A DNA stretch of 64,000 bases from Anastatus disparis (GCA_017163975.1 JAFFSR010000317.1:428001-492000), one strand, 5' to 3'; shown: positions 26,163-37,128, counted from the stretch's first letter. Numbers and translations are program-made. The notes: a model not told the origin generated them from the letters alone.

Positions 26163-27410
26163 ATGAATGATCCAGAAGAAATAAATGTTGTGAATGCAAA
26201 GCTAGGGATTTTTAAAGATCAAATAAATGCGTTACAAACGTACATGTCAAGTCCCGACGCAGAATCGGAAAACATTAAAATACGTTTGGAACATTTATCA
26301 GACTTGCACGAAGATACACATGTAATGAAAATTAAAGCAGTAGTTGCTAATTTAGGTGATGAAATAATAAATGAATTTAAGGTAGTAGAAACAATGTATT
26401 ATTCTACAGCAGCTTCGGCTAAGAAATTATGTCAAACTAACGAACCAATAGCTAGTTCCACATTAAACAATTCTAACATCACTCTGACACGAAAACACAC
26501 TTTACCGAAATTAACTGAAACAAAGGTACCAAAGTTTGATGGCAAATCAGAAGAATGGCTTGCTTTCAAAAACCTTTTCACTGCATTAGTGCACTCCCGT
26601 GATGATTCAACTAATACAGTCAAACATGCACAACTCTTAGAAGCTCTTTCAGGTCCTGCTAAATTAAAAATAATAGAATTCGTGCCTAGTGAGGAAAATT
26701 ATCCAAAGGCTTGGCAAGCCCTCTTAGATTTTTACGATCATAAAAGAATAGTTAGCAATAGACATTTAGACGCTATTTTAGATTTACCAGTAGTACCAAA
26801 TGCAACAATAGAAGGCGTGTCATCTTTGTTAGACAAGATGCGTCAGCATCAACATATTCTAGAACAGTTAGGTGAAGCTTCATTTGAGAATATGTTAGTT
26901 AGGATAGCAGAAAGAAATCTACCACCAGGGTTAAAAAGTAAATGGCAGGATAGACTTCAATTAGATAAACTTCCTACAACAAAAGAAATGTACGACTTTT
27001 TACAGAGTAGCATTTTTAAGCTTCAATCTCTTGAAAATACAAAGAAACACGATAGGACAAATTTAAAAAGAAACTCAAAGGATAGTGTAGGAGATTTTAG
27101 AACAAAAAGGGGTAGAGATTTTGTATTAGCAACTTCAGCATCAACAAGCAATAGGTTAGTTAGTTGTCCGAAGTGTAGGCAACCTCATGAGTTGTACAGA
27201 TGTTCTGAATTCTTAGGATCAAATGTAGAACAGCGATGGCAATTTTTAAAATCACAACGACTCTGTTTTAATTGCTTAGGTAGACACACCTTTCCTTGCT
27301 CAAGCAAGAAAAGATGCAGAACATGCAACAAACATCATCACACCTTGCTTCACGAGATTAAAAATAAAGAGCCCACACAAGTTACACAGTCAGACACTGT
27401 AGAGGTGTGA
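26163..27410 (+). CDS. gag: BEL/Pao Gag (415 aa)
   Basis: Open 415-codon frame from ATG 26163 to TGA 27410. It encodes the structural polyprotein that would form the cytoplasmic capsid and bind element RNA. The N-terminal ~110 residues are charged and helical in character. About residues 112-300 match the DUF1759-like capsid region of BEL/Pao Gag (VPKFDGKSEEWLAFKNLF, then LLDFYDHKR). The C-terminal third has Cys/His clusters: CPKCRQPHELYRC, CFNCLGRH and CRTCNKHHH. It is the only intact protein of the element. Several in-frame stops follow before the protease remnant, which is in the same frame at 27462. Confidence 0.95.
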   Translation: MNDPEEINVVNAKLGIFKDQINALQTYMSSPDAESENIKIRLEHLSDLHEDTHVMKIKAVVANLGDEIINEFKVVETMYYSTAASAKKLCQTNEPIASSTLNNSNITLTRKHTLPKLTETKVPKFDGKSEEWLAFKNLFTALVHSRDDSTNTVKHAQLLEALSGPAKLKIIEFVPSEENYPKAWQALLDFYDHKRIVSNRHLDAILDLPVVPNATIEGVSSLLDKMRQHQHILEQLGEASFENMLVRIAERNLPPGLKSKWQDRLQLDKLPTTKEMYDFLQSSIFKLQSLENTKKHDRTNLKRNSKDSVGDFRTKRGRDFVLATSASTSNRLVSCPKCRQPHELYRCSEFLGSNVEQRWQFLKSQRLCFNCLGRHTFPCSSKKRCRTCNKHHHTLLHEIKNKEPTQVTQSDTVEV

Positions 27411-27758
27411 ATAGATTATTGATCATACTGATCGGTAGCTTTTCCTTTAGGATACAACTTAATGACTACAGCTGTAGTCACAATTCAAAATAAAGAAGGA
27501 AACTTCATTGCGGCTCGCGTATTATTGGACTCTCATTCCACAATCAATTTTATTACAGAAACTCTTGTAAATTCTTTAAATTTAAATAATCATTATTGTT
27601 CAATTGATATAGGGGCAATTAATGGGTTATGTACTCTTTCAAAACATTACGTAAAATCAACTACTCAATCAAATTACAATCAGTATAAATATCAATTTAG
27701 TTTTTTAATTGTACCGAGCATAACGGACACAATACCCAATGAAGTTTTTTCCTCGTGA
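27411..27758 (+). pseudogene. BEL protease (DUF1758-like) remnant
   Basis: Same frame as gag but separated by three stops (TGA, TGA, TGA within 27411-27440). It reads ARVLLDSHSTINFITE at about residues 19-34 of the piece starting at 27462. The usual aspartic-protease D-S-G-S is D-S-H-S here, so a key glycine is changed. The frame ends at 27758 with nonsense and frameshifts after it. Confidence 0.75.
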
Positions 27759-29100
27759 CTTATTGAACATACCTAAGAACATTCCTTTAACTAATCCACG
27801 ATTTCACATACCAAACCACATAGATATTTTATTAACATCAAATGTAACACTTTCTAATCTATCTATAAATCAAATAAAAATTGAACACACTAACCTCTAA
27901 ATTACATTACAAAAAATGAGTTTTAGGTTGGATAGTAGCAGGTGGAATCAACAATAAAATTTAGGATAAAGAAGTTAGCTGTAATGTAATTAAATTAGTT
28001 AGACTGATAAAACAATTCTGGTTTAGAGAAACTTTGAACAAAACCCAATTAGATCTAGGGAAAACATGGCTTGCAAGCAGCAGTACGCTGCTCACACCAA
28101 AAAAGATAATTTAGGAAGGTATATTGTTAGGCTTCCATTTAGAAATAGTAAATTTGACTTAGATGAATCAGAACAACAAGCAGTACGTAGATTCTATGCA
28201 CTCGAAAAACGACTCGAAGTTAATCATAACTTAAAATTAGAATGTAGTAAAGTAATGAATGAATTCATTGCCTTCCTCATCATGCTGTAGTAAAGGAATC
28301 TAGCGAAAAACTAAACTTCGAGTAGTTTTCGATGCATCAGCTAAAACATCAACAAGTATTTCATTGAACGATACACTCATGGTAGGGCGTACACTACAAA
28401 TGTACTATATTCTAACAGGTGTTTAGTTTTCGTATACATACATACGTAGTAACAGCTGATATAGACAAAATGTGTAGGCAGAATTTACTTCACTAATATG
28501 ATAGGAAAACAAACTTAGAACGTTCTAATTAAATACCGTAACATTCAGCATAGCTTTAGCTCCATTTTTAGCTAGTACAACCATTTAATAGTTGGCACGC
28601 GACGAGTTAGGAAAATTTCCAATAGCTAGCAAACTATTATTACGTGAGTTTAAAGTAGATGATTCTATTTTAGGAACAGAAACTTTAGAAGAATCAATAA
28701 AAATTAAATGAGATTATAGAATTATTAAGTAAGGGAGGATTCGCCATACGCAAATGGTAATCCAATTGCACAGAGATTTTAGATGGGCTTGACAAAAGAA
28801 TTTCTTATTTAGATTGTATAGTAACGAATAACCTTATTCAAAAAACGTTAGGTATAGTATACGATTAAGTCCTTGATGATTTAAAATACAAGCAGTAGAA
28901 AACCAAGTTAGTTGGCGTTACGTTCGATCAGAGAACAATCCAGCTGATGCATTGTCCAGACGACAATTGCCTTCAGACTCTAAAAAGAATCAACTTTATT
29001 CTTAGGGCCGAAATGGTTAGCACAATCAGGAAATACATAGCCAGAATTAGTAGAAACGATTAGTTTAGAAATTTTAGGTACAACTGGAGAAAAATGTTTT
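27759..29100 (+). pseudogene. BEL RT/RNase H remnants, internally deleted
   Basis: Fragments only. GRYIVRLPFRNSKF at 28066-28290 is the start of a BEL RT. LRVVFDASAKTSTSISLND at about 28310-28375 is the next RT motif, in another frame. VSWRYVRSENNPADALSRR at about 28905-28965 is the end of RNase H. The catalytic RT core (YxDD region) is not seen. The distance between these landmarks is far shorter than in complete BEL pol genes, so large pieces are deleted. Confidence 0.75.
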
Positions 29101-29590
29101 AAGAGGTAACAATTTAACTCATAAACAACTTAAGATTTTTATATAGAAATATGCACATTTTAAATTTGCGACTATTGTATGCAATCTCTGCTGATCTTAA
29201 TGATCGCTTAGTAATAACATTAGCACATTTTCTTGTAGGTAGACCATTCAAGTTCTTACCAGAAAAACATTTGTTTTTAGTTTCAGATAACAAACTATCA
29301 GCTTGCAATTTCATTGCAAGGGCTTGTCAACATTTTTTGGGCCCACTGGCATCAGGAATAATTATCCGAATTACAAATCTAAACAAAATGGTATTGTCTT
29401 GGAAGTCTCTCCCGGGGACGGCGGCATCGCTCGAGTGGTTTCTGTCAAGGCCAACACTGGCGTTTATCAGCGTAACATCACAAGACTTTGTCTTTCACCT
29501 GCATATTGAATCTTTGATTCATGTTTCATATCTGTACATATCTATTTTTGTTGTAAAAAACGAAAAAATTAACACAAATTCAGCTTGCGA
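29101..29590 (+). pseudogene. BEL integrase C-terminal remnant
   Basis: Frame 29151-29603 reads DRLVITLAHFLVGRPFKFLPE, the landmark after the integrase core in BEL/Pao. The overlapping frame 29303-29509 continues it with SPGDGGIARVVSVKAN and ends at a typical KLC-like terminus. So one frameshift (about 29300-29400) splits it. The DDE core is missing. Confidence 0.75.
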
Positions 29591-29604
29591 ATATTGCGAA
29601 TAAA

Positions 29605-29850
29605 ATCAATCAGCAACAGTCACTCCAAAGGAAACTGCAATCATTTGTAAAACTTGCATTCAGCAAAACAGTCACTCCAAAGGAAACTGCAATCATTTGT
29701 AAACTTGCATTCAGCAAAACAGTCACTCCAAAGGAAACTGCAATCATTTGTAAAACTTGCGATCAGCGACGTAGTCACTCCAAAGGAAACTGCGCTCATT
29801 CATAAAACTTGCGATCAACGACGTAGTCACTCCACACGAAACTACGCTCA
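29605..29850 (+). repeat. Tandem repeat of ~56 bp (about 4-5 units)
   Basis: Units of type CAGTCACTCCAAAGGAAACTGC followed by AATCATTTGTAAAACTTGC start at about 29609, 29670, 29719, 29774 and 29824. The last units vary (CGACGTAGTCACTCC). It lies between pol and the polypurine region/3' LTR of the BEL element. Not a CRISPR array: there are no unique spacers. Confidence 0.85.
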
Positions 29851-30010
29851 AACATATTTGTTTAGTCAAACACTTGTCAAATACCAATTAATGTAAATTT
29901 AAATTTTAGGTTAGTTGCGAAATCGAAGCTTCGATCTAGTTTAACTCATTTCATTTACTACAAAATCAATTTTAACATAAAACTTTATTTTGCAGCTTGC
30001 GCCCGCAGTA

Positions 30011-30883
30011 TGTTGCGTCGCAACACAAATTATGTAAAAATCAAAAACGATGATGAGCGGCAGCACTTACAGTCGCCTGTTCTCACCTCCCTTAAGTCAG
30101 CTCATAGACGAAAGGGGGGAGAGAACAGGGAGACTTTGCAAATGCCGCGGAAAAATAGTTTAGTATCAAGCGTGACCTCGCCTCGAGCGGTCTTGTCTCT
30201 TGCGAGAACATCAGGTTTCATTACAATTCTTTCTTTTCAAAAGGCGATCAGAAGCCTTTCAGGTACGGAAGATTTTCGTACAGCGACGAATGGTCGATTG
30301 CGAATCAACGCATCACCTTCGCCCACCAAAGCCGCGGCTATATAAATTTCATTGTGTCTATTTTTCCTTTCTCTTTTTGCGTGCGTGCGTGCGAATAAAA
30401 TATAATCGTGCGGCAAATAGTGTGTAAAATTATAGGAAATAAATCAAGGGTTTTTTATGCCACATGGCTTTTTCCCTTTATATTGGTGTATTTATTGAGT
30501 GACTCCTTTCCCGATAAATAAAGTGTAAAGTTTAGATAAAATCAATTAAAACAAAGCAACTACAACCGCAAGGTTAGTTGCTTTGTATCAGTAAATTCTT
30601 TTAATTTCTCTTTTGAAAAATAGTAGATCTTTGTGTGTAAAAATTAGTGGTAAAGTCAAATATAGTGTAAAATTAAATTTAATTCAATTAAAGGATTCAA
30701 AGTTAAAATAAAATCAAGTGTCAATTCATTTTTATTCAAACAAGGGTAAATTCAAAACAAGATTAGTTAGGAAATTTCACGATTAGATAAAATTCAAAGG
30801 AAAAGAATCACGTTCTTTTCTTTCTAAATCATCCAACAAATTTAGTTAAAAAATTCGTTGGAAAAAGACTACGCGTCTTTTCA
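30011..30883 (+). repeat. BEL 3' LTR
   Basis: Same length as the 5' LTR with one difference seen. Preceded by GCTTGCGCCCGCAGTA and followed by the TGAAA duplication. Confidence 0.95.
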
Positions 30884-30888
30884 TGAAA

Positions 30889-31366
30889 ATAATAATTATT
30901 ATTGGAACCCAAAATATTTAATAATTGATAAATGAATTTACTTCGAAATTAATTCTAATAATAATCACTATATTTACTACAAACTAATGTATTTCTTTTT
31001 CTGAAATTTTGGAATAAAATAAAAAGATAGCAAATATTCCAGAGTACTGGTGAAGCGTCCGTTTTATATCACCTTGAGAAACTCTAATTATAGAAAAAAT
31101 TACTTTATTATAACGCTGTCAAGCTTTAGCATATTGAAATATGTTTTGTTAAATAGAATTATCTGATAGCACCCAATTTTAAAATAAGAATAACCACACA
31201 AAAAATATTTTTGCTTCACAAAACGATAAATTTATCATAAAGTTACCTGATTTTATTAAGTTATTAAAAGACAAAGTATATCTTATTAAATAGTTGAATA
31301 AAATGAATATTTAATAATTATTGTTACTTCTGCCACTTAAAGAATTACCATACTTCCAACAATACT
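30889..31366. other. AT-rich spacer, nothing recognised
   Basis: About 480 bp of AT-rich sequence after the BEL element. No coding or repeat signal. Confidence 0.6.
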
Positions 31367-31374
31367 GTTCAAAT

Positions 31375-31615
31375 CTTCGAGCATATACTACTGGAGGAAG
31401 CCTCTGAATGGCAGCAAGCGTTACAAGGCGAAGAGAGAGAAAGCCTCTATTTTGGTACGTGCTGTCTCTCTCTAGCCTGATTTGATTGGCTGCTTCTGTT
31501 CCCCTCTGAGAAAGTGAGAGAGAGATAGCACGTACCAAAATAGAGGCTTTCTCTCTCTTCGCCTTGTAACGCAGTTAATAGCTGGGAGGCTTCCTCCAGT
31601 AGTATATGCTCGAAG
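31375..31615. mobile_element. hAT-type MITE (241 bp) with 8-bp duplication
   Basis: Palindrome with ends CTTCGAGCATATACTACTGG and its complement, flanked by the 8-bp direct repeat GTTCAAAT at 31367-31374 and 31616-31623. The 8-bp duplication is typical of hAT elements. The arms share GCACGTACCAAAATAGAGGC. The two small minus-strand frames are arm artefacts. Confidence 0.85.
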
Positions 31616-31623
31616 GTTCAAAT

Positions 31624-32255
31624 AGAACATTGAATTTTTATAATATATCATCTTTTTTACGATAATGATATTGATCAAAAACTTACTTTTAATGATATTT
31701 CAAAAATAATTTATTCTTCATAATTCATTAGTAATTATTATAATTATTTAATAATAATCAATCATAATTTTGTTGAATATTTACGTTTAAACAATAATTT
31801 ATTCAATTAGTAATTTGATATTTTTGAAATTTTAAATTACCGTTTTTATTAAATATCATTTATTTAATTATAAAATAAAATAAAACATCGAATCGTATCT
31901 TCATTATAAGATTAGCATTGCCATGTATTATTCAACATTACGTACTTTGATTATAAACATTAGAATACTCAAATTTTTATTTTTGGGTTATATGTCAGGG
32001 ACAATAACAAACAAATGTTTATTTATTTAATAACTATGCAAGCGATCAATGAGCTCGTTGCTACCGGCGCAGAATGGGCACACACTTGTCGTTCTTTTCG
32101 AACATTTAGAATGGCGCTCTCTGATTGGCTGAAAAAGCGTAACTTTAAAGTGCCGTAGTTTAAAAACTATACGAGATAGAAAAAAAATTACAATATGAAG
32201 TTTGTTCAGAATGATGTCCTCTATAACCCTGTTAAGGGAAATACAGTAGTTTAGT
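31624..32255. other. No gene recognised
   Basis: AT-rich. A slightly GC-richer patch at 32035-32160 gives a 77-codon minus frame with a CPFC motif but no recognisable family. Confidence 0.5.
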
Positions 32256-32260
32256 ATCAC

Positions 32261-32261
32261 C

Positions 32262-32338
<77 letters not shown>
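32261..32338. repeat. (GT)n(TA)n microsatellite
   Basis: GTGTGTGTGTG followed by an uninterrupted TA run of about 65 bp. Confidence 0.95.
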
Positions 32339-32340
<2 letters not shown>

Positions 32341-32711
32341 ATTAAAATTTTAAAACACATATAATGATATATTATTGAAATACATTTCAAATTAAGTAAG
32401 TATATCTACATATTAAATAATATTTAATAATAGTACTTGCTATATATCATATGCTTATGATAATGCTATTGAGTTGTTGATAATAGTTATCCGTGATAAA
32501 TTTATCCATGAGTCTTCGAAATAAATTTATTTTTGTTTTCAATTCTGTAACTTGTGAAAGCATTGAAATCGGCATTTTTAATTACTTTGGTCAGATCTAC
32601 TTTATGTTTCTTTGAGTTTGAAAGTGTACATCAACGTGTTAATTATAACAGTTTAAAAACAACAAGAACAGTTTTTTATTTTACAGTTTCAAATCTTTAG
32701 AGTGGAATAAA

Positions 32712-33562
32712 ATGAAGGTAAATCCCATGAACGTGTTAAACTTGCTTCTAATAACATTTTAAGCACTTAATCTGAAAGAAACTCTAATAACAAAGCGAGA
32801 AAGAGATTTAAAAAAGCATATTAAACAAATTTTATTAAATCCTATGCATGAATTTAATGAATTTGAAGTTGTTGAGAATGAAACTCTTGATTTTGCAGGA
32901 CCTTATACAGATATCCAAATGCAGGTTGTAGACGATGATGAAAGAGATAGTATTACAGATAAAAATTTTCAGCAGTGCTCATCAGACATTGAATAATTAG
33001 ATCATGATTATAAAGCAAGAGCAGTAGAGTTTTGGAGGAGTGGTGTTAGTAAAAATTTAAATTTAAAAACCGTACGAAATAGATTTCGAAAAATAACATT
33101 AATAACACAATTAAAATGTTGGGCGAAAACTTTAAATAAAGGCGGAACTTATAGAGAAAAAATAGCTAGAATTTGCTCATTTGTGTTAGAAAATTTCAAA
33201 GCTGCTGTTGATGCTGGACATATTATCCATAATATAGATTTATAGAAATGGGCCCTGCAAGCACAAAAGGATATTGGTTATGAAGATTTTCGTTTCAAAG
33301 CATCAAAACATTCGGTGAAAAATTTTAAGAGAGCCCATAGAATTATTGGAAGAAAAATTAATAAATTTATTACCAAAAAAACAATAGAAGGAGCAGATTA
33401 TTCACAAAAAAAGCTGATGACTTTGTTATTGAAGTGAAAAATCTTATTAAAGAAAAAGGAATAGAAAATGTTTATAATTCAGATCAAAAAGGATTTCAAT
33501 AAGAAGTCCATTCTGGCCGTACGTTAGCAATCGAAGGGGAAAGGCAAGTAGTAGCTGCTACG
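32712..33562 (+). pseudogene. Tigger/pogo-like transposase, N-terminal part
   Basis: Decayed plus-strand frame. AVEFWRSGVSKNLNLKTV, then LKCWAKTLNKGGTYREKIARI, KWALQAQKDIGY, NFKRAHRIIGRKINKFITKK and VYNSDQKGFQ can be read across several stops and a frameshift near 33405. This order matches CENP-B-type helix-turn-helix domains followed by the first catalytic Asp region (NSDQ.GFQ) of pogo/Tigger-like DDE transposases, which cut and paste at TA. The C-terminal half resumes at about 34917; the middle of the DDE domain is missing. Confidence 0.75.
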
Positions 33563-33727
33563 ACTCATACACGGAGAGAAAAATCATCCCAATGACGCAT
33601 GTTAGTTCACATGCGCAGAGAGAATATCAAAATTTCATTCCGTTGCGGAATATTCTTATACTCTTATTTTATCCGTGACTTTTAAAGGTAGCATAAAATG
33701 TCCGTAACCTACTATTGAATAGCGCTT

Positions 33728-34037
33728 CCCTGGCAAAAAAAACTACGTGGGATCCCACGTGGATACCCACGTGGGGGCACACGTGGAAATCTACGTGGGT
33801 ACCCATCTATGTTCCCACGTGAGTACCCACGTAGTTTTTTTTGACAGGGTATTATTTCCCACGTGGGTACCTACGTGGGAATCTACGTGGGAACATAGAT
33901 GGATACCCACGTGGATACCCACGTAGATTCCCACGAGTGCTCCCATGTGTGCCCCCACGTGGGTCCCCACGTAGGTTCCCACGTAGGTTCCCACGTGGGT
34001 ACACACGTGGGATTCCACGTAGTTTTTTTGACAGGGT
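33728..34037. mobile_element. MITE-like cassette made of 12-bp CACGTG repeats
   Basis: Two inverted cassettes. The first (33728-33849) runs from CCCTGGCAAAAAAAACTACG to its inverted end GACAGGG. The second ends at 34037 with the same AGTTTTTTTGACAGGG terminus. Inside is an exact 12-bp period with consensus CCCACGTGGGTA: about 8 units in the first and 14 in the second (33858-34026). I count nine CACGTG hexamers. It lies in the gap of the Tigger-like transposase. The open frames across it come from the period being divisible by three. Confidence 0.85.
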
Positions 34038-34069
34038 CAAGCAAGCAGTAAATTAGTTGTATATAACTA

Positions 34070-34195
34070 CAGGCTGTTGTGCATGCTCCTGTTGCTTAAT
34101 ACTGCGCTATCCTTCGTTTGCTCAGGCTACATCCTCTCAGGGGATGTAACGCGAGCAAAGAGAGCTCGTACGGTAAGCAACTATGGCACAACCTG
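34070..34195. mobile_element. Small palindromic element (126 bp), CTA flanks
   Basis: Imperfect hairpin: CAGGCTGTTGTGC...TTGCTTA pairs with TAAGCAA...GCACAACCTG, with inner GTTTGCTC...GAGCAAA. CTA lies on both sides (34067-34069, 34196-34198), which would fit a 3-bp duplication of PIF/Harbinger type. Non-coding. Confidence 0.55.
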
Positions 34196-34449
34196 CTAAT
34201 ATCCTACGTTTGTCTGCACCGCATGCCGTTGAAGCGTTCGTCCATTCGCTCTGTAAAGGGTTCGTGATATATTAAATTATTTTTCGCTATTTGAATCATT
34301 TTTTTTTTAAATTAGTAAATATAAATTTAATTATATGAACGATAACCATTTTAACAGATGAATTAATAATTTCAAATTTAATATCTAATTATTTCAAACA
34401 ACGAGGGGGCAGGTAAGCATGTATCATTTAACGTGGAGGATTTCTCGAA

Positions 34450-34530
34450 ACATCTTTGGTCGAGTGCGTAAAGTGCGCGCTTTTTATTTTGACTACGCGA
34501 GTTCAACTCTCGGCCGGGACCAATTTTTTT
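34450..34530 (+). repeat. tRNA-like pol III segment (SINE head or tRNA relic)
   Basis: TTGGTCGAGTGCGTAAAGTG resembles an A box/D arm, and GCGAGTTCAACTCTCGG resembles a B box/T arm with a near-complete stem. GGGACCAA pairs with TTGGTC, and a T run follows (34524-34531), as for pol III termination. No proper acceptor stem of seven pairs, so not a functional tRNA. Confidence 0.4.
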
Positions 34531-34916
34531 TAAACTGTTTTCAGTATTTAAATATTTTTCATGATTTTTTTTATTCGCATTATTTATATTTTTTAATAAT
34601 ATAATTACGTATAAAGTCGGATTCATGTTAAATATTATATTTATATACATTATTCAAAGAGCATTAAAATATCTATCATTGAGATTTAATTTTTTACCAA
34701 TATATTAGATATGCTTGTATTTTTTAATGAATATTTAAATGAAGAAAATGAATTATTTCTTATAGGATATAGTTGAAAAAATATTATTAAATAAATATAA
34801 GTTATCTTTATAATACCATAGTACAATTTTGTCTTTATAAATACAATAAGCTGATTTAAATTTGTATTCTATCAAAAATTACTGCAATTTGAAATTCGTC
34901 TGATTTTAGATTATTT
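34531..34916. other. AT-rich DNA in the gap of the Tigger-like gene; no gene
   Basis: Nothing recognised between the tRNA-like segment and the C-terminal transposase fragment. Confidence 0.5.
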
Positions 34917-35463
34917 TAAAACATGGCTCAAAGAAGTATATTTTCCGAATGTTAGTTTAACAAATCTACTTTTGGTAGACTCATGGACTGGGCACTGTTT
35001 TTCATTTGTAGAAGAAGTAAAACCTATTAATGGAGAAATAACTATAAAAATAATTTCAAAAGGAACTACAGATAAAATACGATTACTAGATGTTTTTGGA
35101 TTTAGGGTTCGGAAAAATTATGTAAGACACTTTTCGGACAGCGTGATATTGATAAATGAAGAATTGAATCTTCATTTCAGAAACAATATCATTAAACTTC
35201 AATCTTTAGTGCACAATCAACTATCTTCTCTGAGATATATAAATCTGCTTAAATGTTTATGGTATAAAAGTGGTTACACGGATATTCATCCTGAAAATTT
35301 TGAAAATCCAGTAAATTTTGCGTTTAGATCAGAATCTAATATACTTTGTGAAATTGCAGGGTGCTTTAATGTCGCAATTGTTCGATGTTCATGGTGTAAA
35401 AAATCTTTATGTTTGAAACACTTTTTTGATAATTGTCATTATTGTTCTACTTATGATCCTTGA
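34917..35463 (+). pseudogene. Tigger/pogo-like transposase, C-terminal part
   Basis: Homology begins at about 34917 (FKTWLKEVYFPNV) and runs without a stop to TGA 35461-35463. LLVDSWTGHC carries the second catalytic Asp region. GTTDKIRLLDVFGFRV corresponds to the GT..IQPLDV block near the end of pogo-type DDE domains. The C-terminus is Cys-rich (CEIAGCF, CSWCKKSLCLKH, CHYC), as in a family of insect and cnidarian Tigger-like proteins. With the N-terminal part at 32712-33562 it forms one gene whose middle is lost. Confidence 0.75.
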
Positions 35464-36400
35464 TAACAATTAAGAAAATTATGCAATTTTCAATTACCGA
35501 TGTATTACACATAAATTGCATGTTCTAAATAATTGTAATATTATAAGTTTGTAGAATGTATTCGAAATAAAATTTATTTTAAACCTGCAATAATTCATTG
35601 TAAAATGAAATGATTTTCATCGATATTCAATGTTGTTTTATTAAAAATATACAATAAATGTGTAAATTTTTAAATAATTAAAAAAAAATTTCAAATAATT
35701 CAAGAATATAATTTTTTATTTAAGGATAAAATAAAAAAAATTACCTCAAGGGTAAAACAATCAAGAAAAAAAAATTTTTCTTCGTAAATCTCAAAACACG
35801 TCAACTTTAATTTTTTATTTTCTTGATGATAGTGCAATTTTTAACCAAATCTAGCCAATTTGATCAATTTTATATTGAAAAAATAGCGAAAAATTGCACA
35901 TTTACCTCTAAAAAAATTGGGTTTGACACCCTTCGGGGTAAAAGTTTTGCCTAAAGTAGCGTCTTTTTATAATAAAGAATTTAGCGTTGGTTTTATTTAA
36001 AAACTCCAAATAGTTTTTGAGATATTAGAAAAAAACTGTTTTTGGGGCAAACTTCAGGGGTGATTTTCACCCCTTAAATCGACGAGTTAGCATGTAAGAA
36101 GAACACATGTCTTATATCTTCTCGAGTACTACAACATATCACAAAATGATCAAAATCGGTGAGGTACACCTGGGGACCCTTCCTCAGTCAGGTTCAAAAT
36201 GTCAATTTATAACTGATTTTTCAAAAAAGCATCAAGATAACGTCTCGTTGACGAAGCGCAGCGGACTTTTCTTATATTCTATAAGAGGTTTCTGTAGCGA
36301 GGAGTATTAAAAAAGATTTGTGAGCGGAAGCAGCAATAACCATATAACTTCATGTCCATGCAGGAAATTTATGCCGATTTATGATACTGAAAACACACAT
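35464..36400. other. No gene recognised
   Basis: AT-rich to 35900. A repeat-like stretch with GACACCCTTCGGGGTAAAAG and GGGGTGATTTTCACCCC (hairpin) follows at 35930-36090. No coding frame of substance. Confidence 0.5.
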
Positions 36401-36631
36401 GTAAGTATGGAGTGCACCAGAATTGCTAGGCGTCTTGGAAGAAGAAATAAAAGAGATTAGGAAACAGATATTATGAAAGATATAAACGGAATGAAGCAAA
36501 ATATTAGTAAAGAAATTTTCTACGGTGCAATTCCGCGGATAAGAATAATGAAAATGAGTAGTAAAATGAAATAAAATATTCAATTAAAAAGAGCGGTTTG
36601 GAGCGGCAAAAGCTCATAAAATAGCAAATGC

Positions 36632-37073
36632 GTGGGTGACACTGGGATTCTTCCGTCAATGCTGTATGATTACATACATCTCCCAAATACATATTTTTCA
36701 CAAAATAGTCCGCAAATGTGGACAAATAATAATAATATACCAGCACAAATAAATTTAAACCTTAATTTCAACGCACTTATGGACCTTAAATACGTAATAA
36801 ACACGCAATTTAATTCAGCGTCGAGAATACAGCGCACAATTTTTCAAAATACGCCTTATTTATCGCTACATCAAGCGATTAGACAAAAACTAAATTTTGA
36901 TAGAAGCGTAGATAAATTACCCTTATTCTGCTTAATGCTGCAAATATTTAGATTAGGCAAGGACAGAACTATACGGCCTCCTCTTAAGTACGAGCTAGCG
37001 ACAAAGCTAACAGAAAAAGCAGCAAATATTTTCACGGCACGTTTGATACAGTATGAGTCGACTGATACGCTTA
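36632..37073 (+). pseudogene. Gypsy relic gag, N-terminal part
   Basis: Open frame from about 36632 (start not certain) into foldback A at 37074. It reads as a helical capsid-like protein (IQRTIFQNTPYLSLHQAIRQ, then KYELATKLTEKAANIF). The reading phase continues beyond the right end of foldback A at 49261 when one copy of the TTA duplication is discounted, which ties the two parts into one gene. A 22-base match to the end of TTAA MITE 6 lies in it at about 36967-36988. Confidence 0.65.
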
Positions 37074-37128
37074 TCACGGTGGTTCTCGATTAATTTTGAC
37101 CGTGAAGTTTTTACACCTCAAATCTCAC

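Larger units (their letters stand above)
23513..30883 (+). mobile_element. BEL/Pao LTR retrotransposon, full-length, 7371 bp
   Basis: Two 873-bp LTRs (23513-24385 and 30011-30883) that I can distinguish at only one position (24369 G versus 30867 A), flanked by TGAAA at 23508-23512 and 30884-30888. The internal part has an intact gag, then a shortened pol with many stops. The Gag is of the DUF1759 type and is followed by a BEL-style protease remnant, RT fragments and a BEL-style integrase C-terminus, which fixes the superfamily. The very young LTRs contrast with the wrecked pol. Confidence 0.95.

Noticed and set aside
29605..29850. CRISPR-like direct repeats
   Set aside because: The whole ~56-bp unit repeats with no unique spacers, and the context is a BEL element in a eukaryote.
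31311..31678. Two small minus-strand genes near 31.5 kb
   Set aside because: Both lie in the arms of the hAT-type MITE and mirror each other.
33791..34056. Frames with Pro/Arg/Gly/Tyr repeats
   Set aside because: Result of the 12-bp repeat unit, whose length is a multiple of three.
34450..34530. Functional tRNA gene
   Set aside because: D-arm and T-arm-like parts exist but there is no seven-pair acceptor stem; better read as SINE head or relic.
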